A stretch of 64,000 nucleotides of DNA. It comes from Manganitrophus sp963718695. GTDB taxonomy: Bacteria > Nitrospirota > Nitrospiria > SBBL01 > Manganitrophaceae. The translations under genes were made by a program, and so were the position numbers. This document shows positions 37,315-46,553 of the stretch, piece by piece. The notes under the pieces are model-generated. The model had not been told where the DNA came from, made no database searches, and saw only the letters and a list, made by a program, of their open reading frames with translations. Within the stretch, counting starts at the first letter, position 1. Every line of letters starts with the position of its first letter. The stretch lies in contig OY970371.1 in assembly GCA_963718695.1 (NCBI GenBank), positions 2,790,001 to 2,854,000 on the forward strand, written 5' to 3'.

Positions 37315-38703
37315 TCACCTCCCCCCCCTTCCAAACAGAACGATCTTCACCGTCTGAAAAATGATGGAGAGGTCAAACAGGAGCGACATGTTTTTGATGT
37401 AGTAAAGGTCGTATCTTAATTTTTCCCGGGCGTCCTCGACCGAAGCGCCGTAGGGATAGCGGATCTGCGCCCAGCCGGTCACCCCCGGTTTCACCGCAAA
37501 GCGGAGCGAGTAAAAAGGAATCTGCTCCGAGAGCTGCGAGACGAAGAAGGGACGCTCGGGCCGCGGGCCGACGAAGCTCATCTCCCCTTTCAAGACATTG
37601 AAGATCTGAGGGAGTTCGTCTAACCGCAGCTTTCTCATGATCCGCCCGATACGGGTGACGCGGGGATCGTCCTCCACCGCCCAGACCGGCCCGCTCAAGG
37701 CTTCGGCGTCCTGCCGCATGGAGCGGAATTTGATCAGCATAAACGGCTTTCCCTCCTCCCCCACCCGCTCCTGTCGAAAAAAGATCGGCCCACGCGAATC
37801 AAGCTTGATCAGGATCCCCAACAGAATCATGAACGGCAAGGTGAGGATCAAAATGGCCGAGGAGACGACGATGCCGGTCAGCCGTTTGGTCCAACGGGTA
37901 AGGCCCGACTTATTCAATCCCTCGGCGTAAATGAACCCGCTCGGCTTGGCATCTTCCAGAAAAACTTTGCCGCTGATCTGTTCATAGAAGCGGGTCCCCT
38001 CGATGAACTCGACCCCTTGCGCACGCGCCCCCAGGATCTCTCGAATCGGCAACCGGCCCCGCCGCTCGAGCGCGGCGATCACCACCTTGTCGACCCGCTC
38101 CTTGGAGAGGACCGCCTGGAGCTGATCGTAGGTCCCGATGATTTTCGGATTGATGAGGCTCTGGCCGAGCCGGCTTGCATCTTCATCCAGAAATCCGACC
38201 ACCTTCATCCCGAGCCCCTTTCGCTTCAACACCTCATGCGCCACCAGGCGGGCGACATCTTGTGTCCCGAGAATTAAAATGCGGTCTTCCATTTTCTCCA
38301 GAATGCGGCTGTAAAAGGTCCGCCAGCCGAAGATCAAGAAAAGACTTAAAATCACGGAGAGGCGAAAGCTTTTTCCCGGAGGAAACCAGGCCGGAAAAAG
38401 AGAGACCAGTCCTCCGAAGACGATCAGACCGATCCCGCCGGCGCGAACCAGCCGGATGAGATGGCTCCGATCGGGGGGAAAGAGGGAAAAATCATACAGG
38501 TCGCTGTAATAAAGGGTCAGATGGAAGATGGCGGCCAAGATCAGCCCCTGCATCAAAATCAGGCGGCCGTCCATCTGAAGCGGCTCTCCCGGAAGGGGAA
38601 AGATCAAGACACTCACCGCGACGGCAACCCAGATCAAAAGATCTTCCGCCAGGCAGAAGAAGACGCTCCGCGTGGGAAGGGACCTATTGAACAGCTTAAT
38701 CAT
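37315..38703 (-). CDS. Polyprenyl glycosylphosphotransferase (EpsB_2/WbaP-type)
   Basis: 462 residues from MIKLFNRS; ATG 38724 seven codons earlier is an alternative, but AGGAAGAGG is better spaced for 38703. Four N-terminal helices come first, then a CoA-binding-like Rossmann domain (RILILGTQDVARLVAHEVL). Next is a fifth helix (TGIVVSSAILILTLPFMILLGILI) and the catalytic domain, with DSRGPIFFRQERVGE, LIKFRSMR, KLRLDELPQIFNVLKGEMSFVGPRPE and KPGVTGWAQ. It loads the first sugar-1-phosphate onto undecaprenyl phosphate. It overlaps the tyrosine-kinase gene by 8 bases. Confidence 0.95.
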   Translation of the reverse strand: MIKLFNRSLPTRSVFFCLAEDLLIWVAVAVSVLIFPLPGEPLQMDGRLILMQGLILAAIFHLTLYYSDLYDFSLFPPDRSHLIRLVRAGGIGLIVFGGLVSLFPAWFPPGKSFRLSVILSLFLIFGWRTFYSRILEKMEDRILILGTQDVARLVAHEVLKRKGLGMKVVGFLDEDASRLGQSLINPKIIGTYDQLQAVLSKERVDKVVIAALERRGRLPIREILGARAQGVEFIEGTRFYEQISGKVFLEDAKPSGFIYAEGLNKSGLTRWTKRLTGIVVSSAILILTLPFMILLGILIKLDSRGPIFFRQERVGEEGKPFMLIKFRSMRQDAEALSGPVWAVEDDPRVTRIGRIMRKLRLDELPQIFNVLKGEMSFVGPRPERPFFVSQLSEQIPFYSLRFAVKPGVTGWAQIRYPYGASVEDAREKLRYDLYYIKNMSLLFDLSIIFQTVKIVLFGRGGR

Positions 38704-39457
38704 CGTTGTCGCCTCTTCCTTCAATCGCGTGGGCCGAGTAGGTCTTTTGATAAGAAGCGTAGATGCCGCCGTAGTGTGAAGATCGTTCGAAATCGACGCC
38801 GTTGAGGATGACGCCGACCCAATTCTGAAGATCGACGCTCTGCATCGCCAGGCTCAGCGTCTCCACCGAAGTGCTCCCGGCGCGGAGGACCAGAAGCGCG
38901 CCGTCGACCTTGGCTCCCAGCACGGCCGAATCGGCCAGGGGGAGAATCGGCGGGGTATCGAAGATGACCAGATCGAAGCGCTCCGAGAGCAGCGTGATGA
39001 GCTTGTCGGTCTTGGAAGAGCCGAGCCATTCCGCAGAGGCCACGTTCGCTTTCCCCGCCGGCAGGAACGAGAGTGCGCCGGGCGGAAGCAGCGGATGCTC
39101 GATCGGTATCAACGCCGCCTCCAGCGCGGTCCGCTCTTCAATGACATCGATGAAACCCTCCTTCATCCGCATTCCAAGAAGCCGATGAAGGGTCGGACGC
39201 CGCAGATCGCAGTCGACCAAAACCACCCGCCGGTCTCTCGATTGAGCCAGGCTGAGCGCCAGATTGGCGGTGGTCATCGATTTTCCTTCCCCGACCACCG
39301 GGCTGGTGACGATGAAAGTCCGAAGCTTTTTTTCTTGGACGATGTGGTCGATTCGAGACCGGAGAACGCGGTACTGCTCCGCCGCGATCGATTTCGGATC
39401 GGTCAAAACCACCAGGTGGTCGTCAAAACGGGCGTTTCCCATCATTTTTCCCCGCAT
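38696..39457 (-). CDS. BY-type tyrosine autokinase / CpsD-like ATPase
   Basis: 253 residues from MRGKMMG, with GAGGAGAG upstream; the frame is open to 39499 but overlaps the Wzz gene. Walker A SPVVGEGKS at 52-60, Walker A-prime VVLVDCDLRRP at 78-88, Walker B FDLVIFDTPP near 165. The C-terminal tail has four tyrosines (Y229, Y233, Y236, Y240), as in bacterial tyrosine kinases that autophosphorylate there. It works with the Wzz protein encoded just upstream to control polymer length. The two PHP proteins in this locus are candidate phosphatases. Confidence 0.93.
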   Translation of the reverse strand: MRGKMMGNARFDDHLVVLTDPKSIAAEQYRVLRSRIDHIVQEKKLRTFIVTSPVVGEGKSMTTANLALSLAQSRDRRVVLVDCDLRRPTLHRLLGMRMKEGFIDVIEERTALEAALIPIEHPLLPPGALSFLPAGKANVASAEWLGSSKTDKLITLLSERFDLVIFDTPPILPLADSAVLGAKVDGALLVLRAGSTSVETLSLAMQSVDLQNWVGVILNGVDFERSSHYGGIYASYQKTYSAHAIEGRGDNDD

Positions 39458-39467
39458 CTCGCTCTCC

Positions 39468-40538
39468 TCACCTTTCCTGGAAACCGATGGTGGCCGCATC
39501 CAAACGGCTGAGGCTCACCGGATTTTGATAAAAATAAAACAACGTCAGACAGAGCAAGATCAGGCTGAGTCCCCAGATCAGGCGCCGCCGGAACCGGACC
39601 CGCTTTAAGTCTCCTTCGGTTTCGACTTGTGGAATGCAGACCAGCACCGGCAACCCGACATAACGCTGAAGATCGCCCGCATACCGGAAGGTCCGGTCCG
39701 ACAGCTCCGCCAATACCGCCAGGCCGACGCCGAGGCCCAAGCCGATCAACGATCCGATGAGGGTAAATAGGGTTCGATTCGGCTTGAACGGCTTCATCGG
39801 GAGGGTCGCCTCATCGATGACACGGGCTTCCGCGTTCTGAAATTCGGATTCCGCCGGGGCCCGCGATTCTTTCACCGCGGCCTCGCCCGCGGCCCGTTTC
39901 TCCGCCCGTAAGACCGCTTCGACTTCGGAGATTTTCTTTTTGAGGGCGATCAGCTCCGGATGTTCCCTCGTATAGGTCGATTGGAGATCGGCCTGCTCGC
40001 CGTAGAGCTCCTTGAGCCGGGTCTCCAGAAATTCGACCTGGGGATTGACCGGAATCACCGTCACCTGCTGCTGCAGCAAAGAGATAAACTGTTTTGCAAG
40101 ACGGTTGGTCGCGTTCATTACTTTTTGCGGCTCCGGTCCTTCGTAGGAGATGCTGAAGACATCGTTTGCCTTGATGTCGATTTTGATATCCTTTCGCATC
40201 TGCTCGATGATCTCATCGGAGGTCCGCCGGCCCGCCCAGTCGGCATAGAGCGATTCGGCGTCGATGACCGGCTGCAGGAAGGTCCGGCTGTAGATCAGCT
40301 CGCTGAGCGCCTTCAGGCGATTTTCCATCCGGTGAAGATCATAGGTCCGCGCCACCTGCTCGGGGAAGCGGTGGGGCTGGACAAGGACCATCGAGGTGGC
40401 GCTATAGACCTTCTGCATCCGAAGGGCGATCACCACCGAGGCGACGGAGACGATCAGCGCCGTCCACCAGATCCAGTGCTTCCTCCGATAAAACGCTTCG
40501 AGTAGATAGCCGATTGAAAAGGAGCTTTGCTCACGCAT
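39468..40538 (-). CDS. Wzz/GumC-type chain-length determinant
   Basis: 356 residues. An N-terminal Wzz region with membrane helix 1 (HWIWWTALIVSVASVVIAL) precedes a periplasmic domain with a coiled-coil segment (about 165-215: FLETRLKELYGEQADLQSTY and AVLRAEKRAAGEAAVKES). The proline-rich PMKPFKPNRTLFTLIGSLIGLGLGVGLAVL marks helix 2. A third hydrophobic stretch (LIWGLSLILLCLTLFYFY) lies near the C terminus, as in exosortase-type chain-length proteins. It sets chain length and activates the tyrosine kinase. It is shorter than the 500-residue family average because the coiled coil is reduced. Confidence 0.9.
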   Translation of the reverse strand: MREQSSFSIGYLLEAFYRRKHWIWWTALIVSVASVVIALRMQKVYSATSMVLVQPHRFPEQVARTYDLHRMENRLKALSELIYSRTFLQPVIDAESLYADWAGRRTSDEIIEQMRKDIKIDIKANDVFSISYEGPEPQKVMNATNRLAKQFISLLQQQVTVIPVNPQVEFLETRLKELYGEQADLQSTYTREHPELIALKKKISEVEAVLRAEKRAAGEAAVKESRAPAESEFQNAEARVIDEATLPMKPFKPNRTLFTLIGSLIGLGLGVGLAVLAELSDRTFRYAGDLQRYVGLPVLVCIPQVETEGDLKRVRFRRRLIWGLSLILLCLTLFYFYQNPVSLSRLDAATIGFQER

Positions 40539-40586
40539 TTTTTTCCCTTATACAAGTCCGGAACATTGTGATTGTGGAATAAACTC

Positions 40587-41183
40587 TCATGGCACCACCA
40601 AGGTATCCCCGGAGGCGAGGAAAAGACGGTCCGCTGAGATCCGCCCCTGGAGGATGTCGTCGTAGTTGACCTTGATCCAACGGGTCTCCTTTCCGTTCTT
40701 TCGGATGATCACCATCCGATCGGGCGCTGCAAATTCATTAAAGCCCTCCGCCATCGCGATGGCATCGAGGACGGTCAGATCGCTCCGAAGCGGATAGATC
40801 CCCGGCTTCCTGACCTGTCCCAGGACGGAGACCTTCGAGCTGTTGATCTCCTTGACAATCACCGTCACCCCCGACACCTCGACGAACTTTTCCAGCCGCT
40901 TCGAGATGACGTCCCGCAGGATCGAGGGGGTCATCCCCCCCGCCTGGACATCGTTGATCAAGGGGAGGGTGACCTTTCCATCCGGACGGACGCGGACTTC
41001 TTTTGAGAGCGACTCATTTTTCCAGACGACGATCTGAAGGAGATCGTCCGGTCCGATGACATAAGAGCGCTCCTCCGTGTTCGGCACCCGTCTGAAATTA
41101 GGCACCTCGGTCATCTGTTCGACACACGCCGTCAAGACCAGAGAATAGAGCAATAAAGCGGCGATCAATACACCCGCGCGCAT
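40587..41183 (-). CDS. Polysaccharide export lipoprotein (Wza-like, copy 1)
   Basis: 198 residues. Signal peptide with lipobox VLTAC (Cys20). The Poly_export domain starts at YVIGPDDLLQIVVWKNE, followed by VRPDGKVTLPLINDVQAGG; the SLBB domain has KVSVLGQVRKPGIYPL and VLDAIAMAEGFNEFA. It would be the outer-membrane-facing exit component linked to Wzz. It lies 48 bases upstream of the Wzz gene and 28 bases after the sigma-54 activator. The copy at 44134 is clearly homologous but lacks the lipobox. Confidence 0.93.
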   Translation of the reverse strand: MRAGVLIAALLLYSLVLTACVEQMTEVPNFRRVPNTEERSYVIGPDDLLQIVVWKNESLSKEVRVRPDGKVTLPLINDVQAGGMTPSILRDVISKRLEKFVEVSGVTVIVKEINSSKVSVLGQVRKPGIYPLRSDLTVLDAIAMAEGFNEFAAPDRMVIIRKNGKETRWIKVNYDDILQGRISADRLFLASGDTLVVP

Positions 41184-41211
41184 TCGAGGGACCCCCCGGT
41201 TGGATGGAAAG

Positions 41212-42558
41212 TTAAGAGGAGGAGGTCTCGAGACCTCCCTCTTTGATTTTATAGAGCAAGGACCGATAGCTGATTTTCAAAATTTCGGCGGCCTTTCGCC
41301 GGTTCCAGCGGGTCTGGTTTAAAACCTTCCGGATGACCTCGCTTTCCAGCTTCTTGGCCACGTCGCGGCTGACCTGCTTGAGGGAGAAGCCGGCGGGGTC
41401 AGTCTGTCCGCTCGAGAGCGCCCCTTTCGACAAAAGCAGCGGAAGGTTGCAGTGCTCCTCTCCCAAAATCACAACCCGCTTGATGAAGTTCTCAAGCTCC
41501 CGCACATTCCCAGGCCAGTCATAGTGAATAAAGGCGGCCAAAATCTCCGGAGAGAGCGGCCGAAAAGTTTTGTTGTACTCGTGGTGATACTGGCGGAGAA
41601 AATACTCGGCCAACAACGGAATCTCCTCCTTCCGCTCCCGCAGCGGAGGGATCCGAATGGCGACGACGTTGAGACGATAGAAGAGATCATCCCGAAAGAG
41701 TCCGGACCGGACGGCCGATTCGAGGTGACTGCTCGTGGCGGCGATGATCCGGACGTTGACCTTCTCATTCTCCTCACCGCCGAGACGGGAGAATTCTCCG
41801 GTCTCGAGGACATGGAGCAGCTTCGCCTGAAGGGAGGCGTGCATCTCGCTGATTTCATCGAGGAAGATGGTCCCCTCGTGCGCCAGACCGAATTTACCGG
41901 CCTTTCGCTGATAGGCGCCGGTGAACGCCCCCTTTTCATATCCGAAGAGCTCGCTTTCGAGCAGCTCCTTCGGGAGGGCCGCGCAATTAATTTTGACGAA
42001 GGGCATTTCGCGCCGCTTGGAGTTGAGGTAAATCGCCCGCGCCACCACCCCTTTTCCGGTTCCCGATTCGCCCCGGATCAGAACGGTCACATCGGTCCCG
42101 GCGACCTGCTCGACGATCTTCTTGACTTCATTCATCGCGGGGCTGGAAGAAGAGAGGAGCCACGACGGCTGCTCCTTCGCAATTTCGTTCAAGGTGGCGA
42201 TCTCGGAGACGAGATGATGCTCATCGATGATGTTCATCAGAACGCTCTTCAGATCCTGCCCGTCGAACGGCTCCGACATGTAGTTCGACGCGCCCAGCTT
42301 CATCGCGGTCACGATGTAATCGATTTTTTTCTCGCCGACCACGATCACCGGCGTCTCTCCATGCTCCTGTTTCAGCGCATTGAGCCGCTCCCAAGAAGGA
42401 GACTCCTCTCCCCGCATATCGAGAAGGATCAGATCGGGCGCTTCGGAATCATTCGCCCGGCTCGATTCCAGAACCGCGTACTTGAGGCGAATCAGCATCA
42501 ATTTAAGTTGTGTCTGTTTTTCCCCCGGTCCACCCAGCAGGAGTACTTTCTTTTTCAC
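41212..42558 (-). CDS. Sigma-54-dependent transcriptional activator with degenerate receiver
   Basis: 448 residues with a GTG start. The AAA+ core has Walker A GESGTGKG, the sigma-54 contact loop GAFTGA, and Walker B TIFLDEIS. The Fis-type helix-turn-helix ends in NRRKAAEILKISYRSLLYKIKE. The N-terminal 120 residues keep the receiver fold and the LILLDMRG aspartate. They lack the acidic pair (VLLLGGPG instead of VLVVDDE), the Thr/Ser (IVVGEKK) and the Lys (NYMSEPF). It is probably not controlled by normal phosphorylation. It heads the export/Wzz/kinase operon behind a sigma-54 promoter match. Confidence 0.93.
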   Translation of the reverse strand: MKKKVLLLGGPGEKQTQLKLMLIRLKYAVLESSRANDSEAPDLILLDMRGEESPSWERLNALKQEHGETPVIVVGEKKIDYIVTAMKLGASNYMSEPFDGQDLKSVLMNIIDEHHLVSEIATLNEIAKEQPSWLLSSSSPAMNEVKKIVEQVAGTDVTVLIRGESGTGKGVVARAIYLNSKRREMPFVKINCAALPKELLESELFGYEKGAFTGAYQRKAGKFGLAHEGTIFLDEISEMHASLQAKLLHVLETGEFSRLGGEENEKVNVRIIAATSSHLESAVRSGLFRDDLFYRLNVVAIRIPPLRERKEEIPLLAEYFLRQYHHEYNKTFRPLSPEILAAFIHYDWPGNVRELENFIKRVVILGEEHCNLPLLLSKGALSSGQTDPAGFSLKQVSRDVAKKLESEVIRKVLNQTRWNRRKAAEILKISYRSLLYKIKEGGLETSSS

Positions 42559-42616
42559 GGTCGCCTCAGATCAAAAAAGGTGAGATTAAATGACTCTCAA
42601 ATTTCTTATTATGAGG

Positions 42617-42633
42617 AGCAAAAGCCATGCCGC
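42617..42633 (-). promoter_or_regulatory. Sigma-54 (-24/-12) promoter
   Basis: Minus-strand GCGGCATGGCTTTTGCT fits the YTGGCACGRNNNTTGCW consensus with the invariant GG and GC exactly ten bases apart (GG at 42631-42630, GC at 42619-42618). The start of transcription would be about 48 bases before the activator gene at 42558. The rest of the 312-base gap up to 42870 holds the terminator of the preceding operon. Confidence 0.7.
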
Positions 42634-42790
42634 ATGCGGAGGCGAAGCGGACCCCGTGGAAACTCACCCGACGAAACTTTGCAAATAGGGCAACCGAGGG
42701 TTGTTTCATTTGTTGCACATCTTCTGCAAAGAGTTGCGATAAACGCGTCAAAGATAGAAATTGAAATGTAGAAGTTGGAAGACAGACGCA

Positions 42791-42850
42791 AAAATAAAGG
42801 GTCCGGATGCAGAAAAGCGCAGCGCTTTCCTCTTGAATTCGGACCCCTTA
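42791..42850 (-). terminator. Rho-independent terminator after the outer-membrane protein gene
   Basis: Minus strand: AAGGGGTCCG (from 42850 down) pairs with CCGGACCCTTT (ending 42796), then TATTTTTG. An inner palindrome AAAGCGCTGCGCTTT lies in the loop. It closes the operon 44778-42871 just ahead of the sigma-54 promoter of the next one. Confidence 0.75.
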
Positions 42851-42870
42851 TATTTTTATTTCATTTTCGA

Positions 42871-44137
42871 TTATTGCGGCGGATACGTCGTGAATGCGGT
42901 GAGACCGACGAAAATGCGGTTGTCGTAAATGTCGCGAACCCCTTCGTCATGATAATTCTGGCGGCGGTGGGAGTAGCTCGCCACCCCTCTCAGCCAAGAG
43001 GTGATTCGGACTTGCTCTTCGATCCTCAGCCAGAGGGTGTCGATATCGGATCGCGTCGGGAGGTTCGGCTGCTGGAGCGACCAGGTGACGCCGACAATCG
43101 AATCGAACCACTGCGTGACATGGTAAGTGGCCGAGCCTGAGACGGTATTGGAGATGAAGGTTCCGGAGAGACCGCCGACGACGGAGACATCGCGAAGAAA
43201 GTCGGCGCGGAAAACGATCGTGGGGCTGTATCGCTGCTCGGCCCCCAAGCCGAGGAGCAGTTCGCTCTGGGCCGCCCCGCGATCGATGATCACCAATGCG
43301 CCGGCCATCGCGCGTCCGGTGAGCGTTTCGGTAAATCGATAGTCCTCACGAATACTTGCGGTGTGCGCTTCGGTATGCCCTCGATTCTCGAAGTAGAAAT
43401 TCCTGTACCGATACTCCGGGAAGAGGGTGACCACCGGCGTGAGACGATAGATGAGGCCGCCTCGAAGCACATCTTCGGTGACATCGATCAAGGTGGGATC
43501 TTCGAATTGGGTGATCCGGTTGATCGCCTCTCCCTCCATCGTCAATCGGGGGGAAACACGATAGCCTGCTCTGAGGGAGAGGGCGTTGGAGTAATACTCG
43601 GTCCTGCGAAAGAGAAGATCGAGCTGCTCCGTCGGATCAATCGAGTGGGTGAAAACGTCCCGGAATTCGAACGTCCAGAACGTCCGAGGGGCGGAGGGTC
43701 AAGTGGGTGTCGATGTTCTGAGAACGATTCCAGGTCGATAATTCGGGATGATTCCGGTAAAAGGCGAACTCCACTCTCAGATCGGTCGCCCATTTCACCC
43801 GCTCCTGCTCTACGAGCAGGTTCAACCCCGGCCTCACCCGTGTGATATGGTCCGATACCCGATTCACAGCCCGGAGCAGGATATTGTCGTCGTATTCGTA
43901 CGTGACTTCGAGCGAGGGGGTCCACCGAAGCCGCGGCGGCTCCGGGTCCGAGGGGGAAATCGGATCGCTTTCCAGGGAGAGCTGGGCGGCGACCGGCCGC
44001 AATTCGAATAAAAAAAGAAGGTAGAAAAAGAGAATGAACGCCGTCCGAACAGAAAAGACCGATCGCTCACGGCGCCGCCTTCCCCCGCTTGGACGAATCA
44101 AGCGAGGCCCGTTTCCAGACGTGGCAGCAGCTTTCAT
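42871..44137 (-). pseudogene. EPS-associated outer-membrane beta-barrel protein with a +1 frameshift
   Basis: The first frame gives a basic N terminus, a signal peptide (TAFILFFYLLFLFELRPVAAQ) and early barrel strands (WTPSLEVTYEYDDNILL, KWATDLRVEFAFYRNHPE), then stops after RPSDVLDV. The rest of the barrel continues one base later as WTFEFRDVFTHSIDPTEQ to FVGLTAFTTYPPQ. The switch lies at 43675-43685, and the total length is 3n+1. Restored, it is about 420 residues, like TIGR03016-type outer-membrane proteins of exosortase EPS loci, which may form the exit channel. Start ATG 44137 makes an ATGA overlap with the export gene. Confidence 0.8.
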
Positions 44138-44778
44138 TTTACGATGATGGTATCGCCGGGATCGAGATAGACGTTTTGATCGAGGTTTTCGCCGGAGACA
44201 AAAGCGCGGTAATCGAAACGGTACCGCTGGCCTTTGGCCTTTTTCATGAGAAGGATATTGTTGGTGGTGGCAAACTCGGTAAATCCTTCCGCCATGGAGA
44301 TCGCTTCCAGAACCGTGGTCCTCCCCTTGAGGAGATAGACGCCGGGCTTCTTCACCTCTCCCAGCACGGAGACCTTATAGTTATTCACTTCCGAGACAAT
44401 CACCGTCACGATCGGGTTATCGATATATTGCCTCAATCCCTTCGCAATCGTATCTTTCAATTGCGACGGGGTCACCCCGGCCGCTTGCATATCATCGACC
44501 AGCGGCAACGAGATTTTCCCGTCCGGACGGATCGGAAGCGTCTTGGAAAGATGCTCGTTCCTCCAGACCACGATCTGAATCACGTCGCCGGGACCGAGGA
44601 CATATTCCTCAGGCCTCTTTGTTTCCGCTCTTGAATCCAACTTGGCTTCCAGCTCCCCCCGCCTCGTTTCCCCTTCACCGGGAGAAAGAGACTGTGCAGG
44701 GGAATTCTGGATCGTAACAAAAAACATCGCAATGAAAAAAGGGAACCACGATCGGTTGATCGACCCTTGCCAGAACAT
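44134..44778 (-). CDS. Polysaccharide export protein (Wza-like, copy 2)
   Basis: 214 residues from MFWQGSINRS, with GGAGGGG upstream; the frame is open to 44838 but without a better ribosome site. Signal peptide FPFFIAMFFVTIQNSPAQS without a lipobox. The Poly_export domain has YVLGPGDVIQIVVWRNE and IRPDGKISLPLVDDMQAAG; the SLBB domain has KVSVLGEVKKPGVYLL and VLEAISMAEGFTEFA. It is closely similar to copy 1 at 40587, so the locus has two export paralogues, one lipidated and one not. It shares an operon with the outer-membrane barrel and has a sigma-54 promoter. Confidence 0.93.
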   Translation of the reverse strand: MFWQGSINRSWFPFFIAMFFVTIQNSPAQSLSPGEGETRRGELEAKLDSRAETKRPEEYVLGPGDVIQIVVWRNEHLSKTLPIRPDGKISLPLVDDMQAAGVTPSQLKDTIAKGLRQYIDNPIVTVIVSEVNNYKVSVLGEVKKPGVYLLKGRTTVLEAISMAEGFTEFATTNNILLMKKAKGQRYRFDYRAFVSGENLDQNVYLDPGDTIIVK

Positions 44779-44859
44779 AACCCCTCCAATTCGGATGGCC
44801 GAGGAAAGACATCTGTCATCCTCCACGCGCCACGCCATTGTTCTATCGGTGCGGAGAAG

Positions 44860-44876
44860 AGCAAAAGGTGTGCCCC
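44860..44876 (-). promoter_or_regulatory. Sigma-54 (-24/-12) promoter
   Basis: Minus-strand GGGGCACACCTTTTGCT matches the consensus with GG (44874-44873) and GC (44862-44861) exactly ten bases apart. It lies about 70 bases before the export gene start at 44778. Its presence supports that start over 44838, which would leave almost no leader. Confidence 0.75.
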
Positions 44877-45004
44877 GATAAAATTTAAATTTTGACGATA
44901 GGAATGAAGGGGAACAAGGAAGGGTGAATCAACTGATCCAAATTATGCAGAAAATGCGAAAACGAATGCAAAAAGATGCAACCATGCGACGGGTCATCAT
45001 AAAA

Positions 45005-45033
45005 GTAGAGACGTCCCGGCGGGACGTCTCTAC
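45005..45033. repeat. Perfect palindrome, GTAGAGACGTCCC arms
   Basis: Thirteen-base perfect arms around GGC. An identical 29-base copy is at 60243-60271. It abuts the stop of the PrsR-like gene (45034) and may terminate it. The rest of the gap 44877-45004 shows nothing I can name. Confidence 0.75.
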
Positions 45034-46422
45034 TTACCGATCGATGCCGTACTCCTTAATCTTATACTGCAGGGCGCGGTAGCTGATGTTGAGCGTCTCT
45101 GCCGCTCTTTTTTTATTCCAATTATTTTCGACCAAGGCCTTGAAGATCGCGTCGCGCTCGACTTCAACCGTCTTTCGCTTACTGATCTCTTTCAAAGAGA
45201 GCGGCTCGAGAGAAGGAGCCGCTTTCGGAGGTTCCAGCTTCGCCTCGGCCGGCAGCGCCATCTCTTTGAGGACATATTTTTCGTCTCTTAAGACCACCAG
45301 CCGGCGCATCATATTTTCCAGCTCCCGGATGTTTCCGGGCCAGGAGTAGCCCATGAAGGCCTCGAGAATGGTCTCCGAAACCTTCTCCATGTCACTGTCG
45401 TACTGCGCCCGGAATTTCTTAAAAAAGTGCTGGCAGAGGATCGGAATATCTTCTTTCCGCTCCCGCAGCGGCGGAACAAGGATCTTCACCACGTTGAGCC
45501 GGTAGTAGAGATCTTCCCGGAAGCGGCCCTCCTTAATCGCCCGCTCCAGATTCTGGTTGGTCGCGGCGACGATCCGCACATCGACCTTTAAATCTTTTTT
45601 TCCTCCGAGCTTCGAGAACTCTCCATCCTGGAGCACATGGAGCAGCTTCGCCTGGAGGCCCGGGCTCATCTCGGCGATTTCGTCGAGGAAAATCGTTCCG
45701 CCGTTGGCCAGCTCGAATTTCCCCATCTTTCCCCGCATGGCGCCGGTAAAGGCCCCCCGCTCGAACCCGAACAGCTCGCTTTCGAGCAGCTCCGACGGCA
45801 GCGCGGCGCAGTTCACCCGGACCATGACTTTGTCGCGCCGCAGCGATTGGTCATGAATGGCGCGCGCGATCAGCTCTTTTCCAACGCCGCTCTCTCCGAG
45901 AACGAGGACCGTCGCATCGGTTCCGGCGATCTTTCGGATGATCTCTTTAATCCGAATCATCTCGTCGTTGATGCTGATGAAATCACTCGTTTTGTTGAGC
46001 TGGTCCCGCAGATCTTCCACTTCCCGGAACAGCGTCATCTTATCAAAGACCTTCTCGAGGGTAATCCCCAGCTCCTCATCTTCGAACGGCTTTGTCAGAT
46101 AATCGGAGGCGCCCATCTTCATCGCCTTGACGATCGTGGCGGTCTGCCCCACCGCCGAGAGCATGATGATCGGCAAGGCTTCGTCCATTTCACGAATCCT
46201 GCGGAGGGTTTCCAGGCCGTCGACCTGCGGCATCATCACATCCAGGATAACCACGGAGGGGGAGAGCTGCTGCTTGATCATGCCGATCGCCTCCTCCCCT
46301 CCTTCCGCACAAGAGACCTCGTACCCTTCCGAGGTCAATAGGGTGGCCAGATAGCGTCGGACCGACTCCTCATCGTCCACCACCAAAACATGCTTCTCCT
46401 TGGAACCCACTCCGGTGTTCAT
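45034..46422 (-). CDS. Sigma-54-dependent response regulator, PrsR-like
   Basis: 462 residues from MNTGVGSKEK, with AAGGAGA upstream; the frame is open to 46557, but that part overlaps the kinase gene. The receiver is canonical: VLVVDDEES, VVILDVMMPQVD, IIMLSAVG and YLTKPF. AAA+: Walker A GESGVGKE, GAFTGA loop, Walker B TIFLDEIA. The Fis-type DNA-binding end is NKKRAAETLNISYRALQYKIKEYGI. It is the type of regulator that controls exosortase/PEP-CTERM EPS genes with sigma-54. Candidate targets are the three sigma-54 promoters seen nearby. The kinase encoded 131 bases upstream is its likely partner. Confidence 0.95.
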   Translation of the reverse strand: MNTGVGSKEKHVLVVDDEESVRRYLATLLTSEGYEVSCAEGGEEAIGMIKQQLSPSVVILDVMMPQVDGLETLRRIREMDEALPIIMLSAVGQTATIVKAMKMGASDYLTKPFEDEELGITLEKVFDKMTLFREVEDLRDQLNKTSDFISINDEMIRIKEIIRKIAGTDATVLVLGESGVGKELIARAIHDQSLRRDKVMVRVNCAALPSELLESELFGFERGAFTGAMRGKMGKFELANGGTIFLDEIAEMSPGLQAKLLHVLQDGEFSKLGGKKDLKVDVRIVAATNQNLERAIKEGRFREDLYYRLNVVKILVPPLRERKEDIPILCQHFFKKFRAQYDSDMEKVSETILEAFMGYSWPGNIRELENMMRRLVVLRDEKYVLKEMALPAEAKLEPPKAAPSLEPLSLKEISKRKTVEVERDAIFKALVENNWNKKRAAETLNISYRALQYKIKEYGIDR

Positions 46423-46553
46423 GGCTTCTCCTTCACGCTTTCTTTTGAAGCTCCCCGCCGCGCGCTGCGCAACCACTTCGACCCCGAGACCGAACGGAAG
46501 ATCCCGATCGGAGCGGAGACGACCGCCCCCAGGCGGATCGGCTCCGCGAGGAC

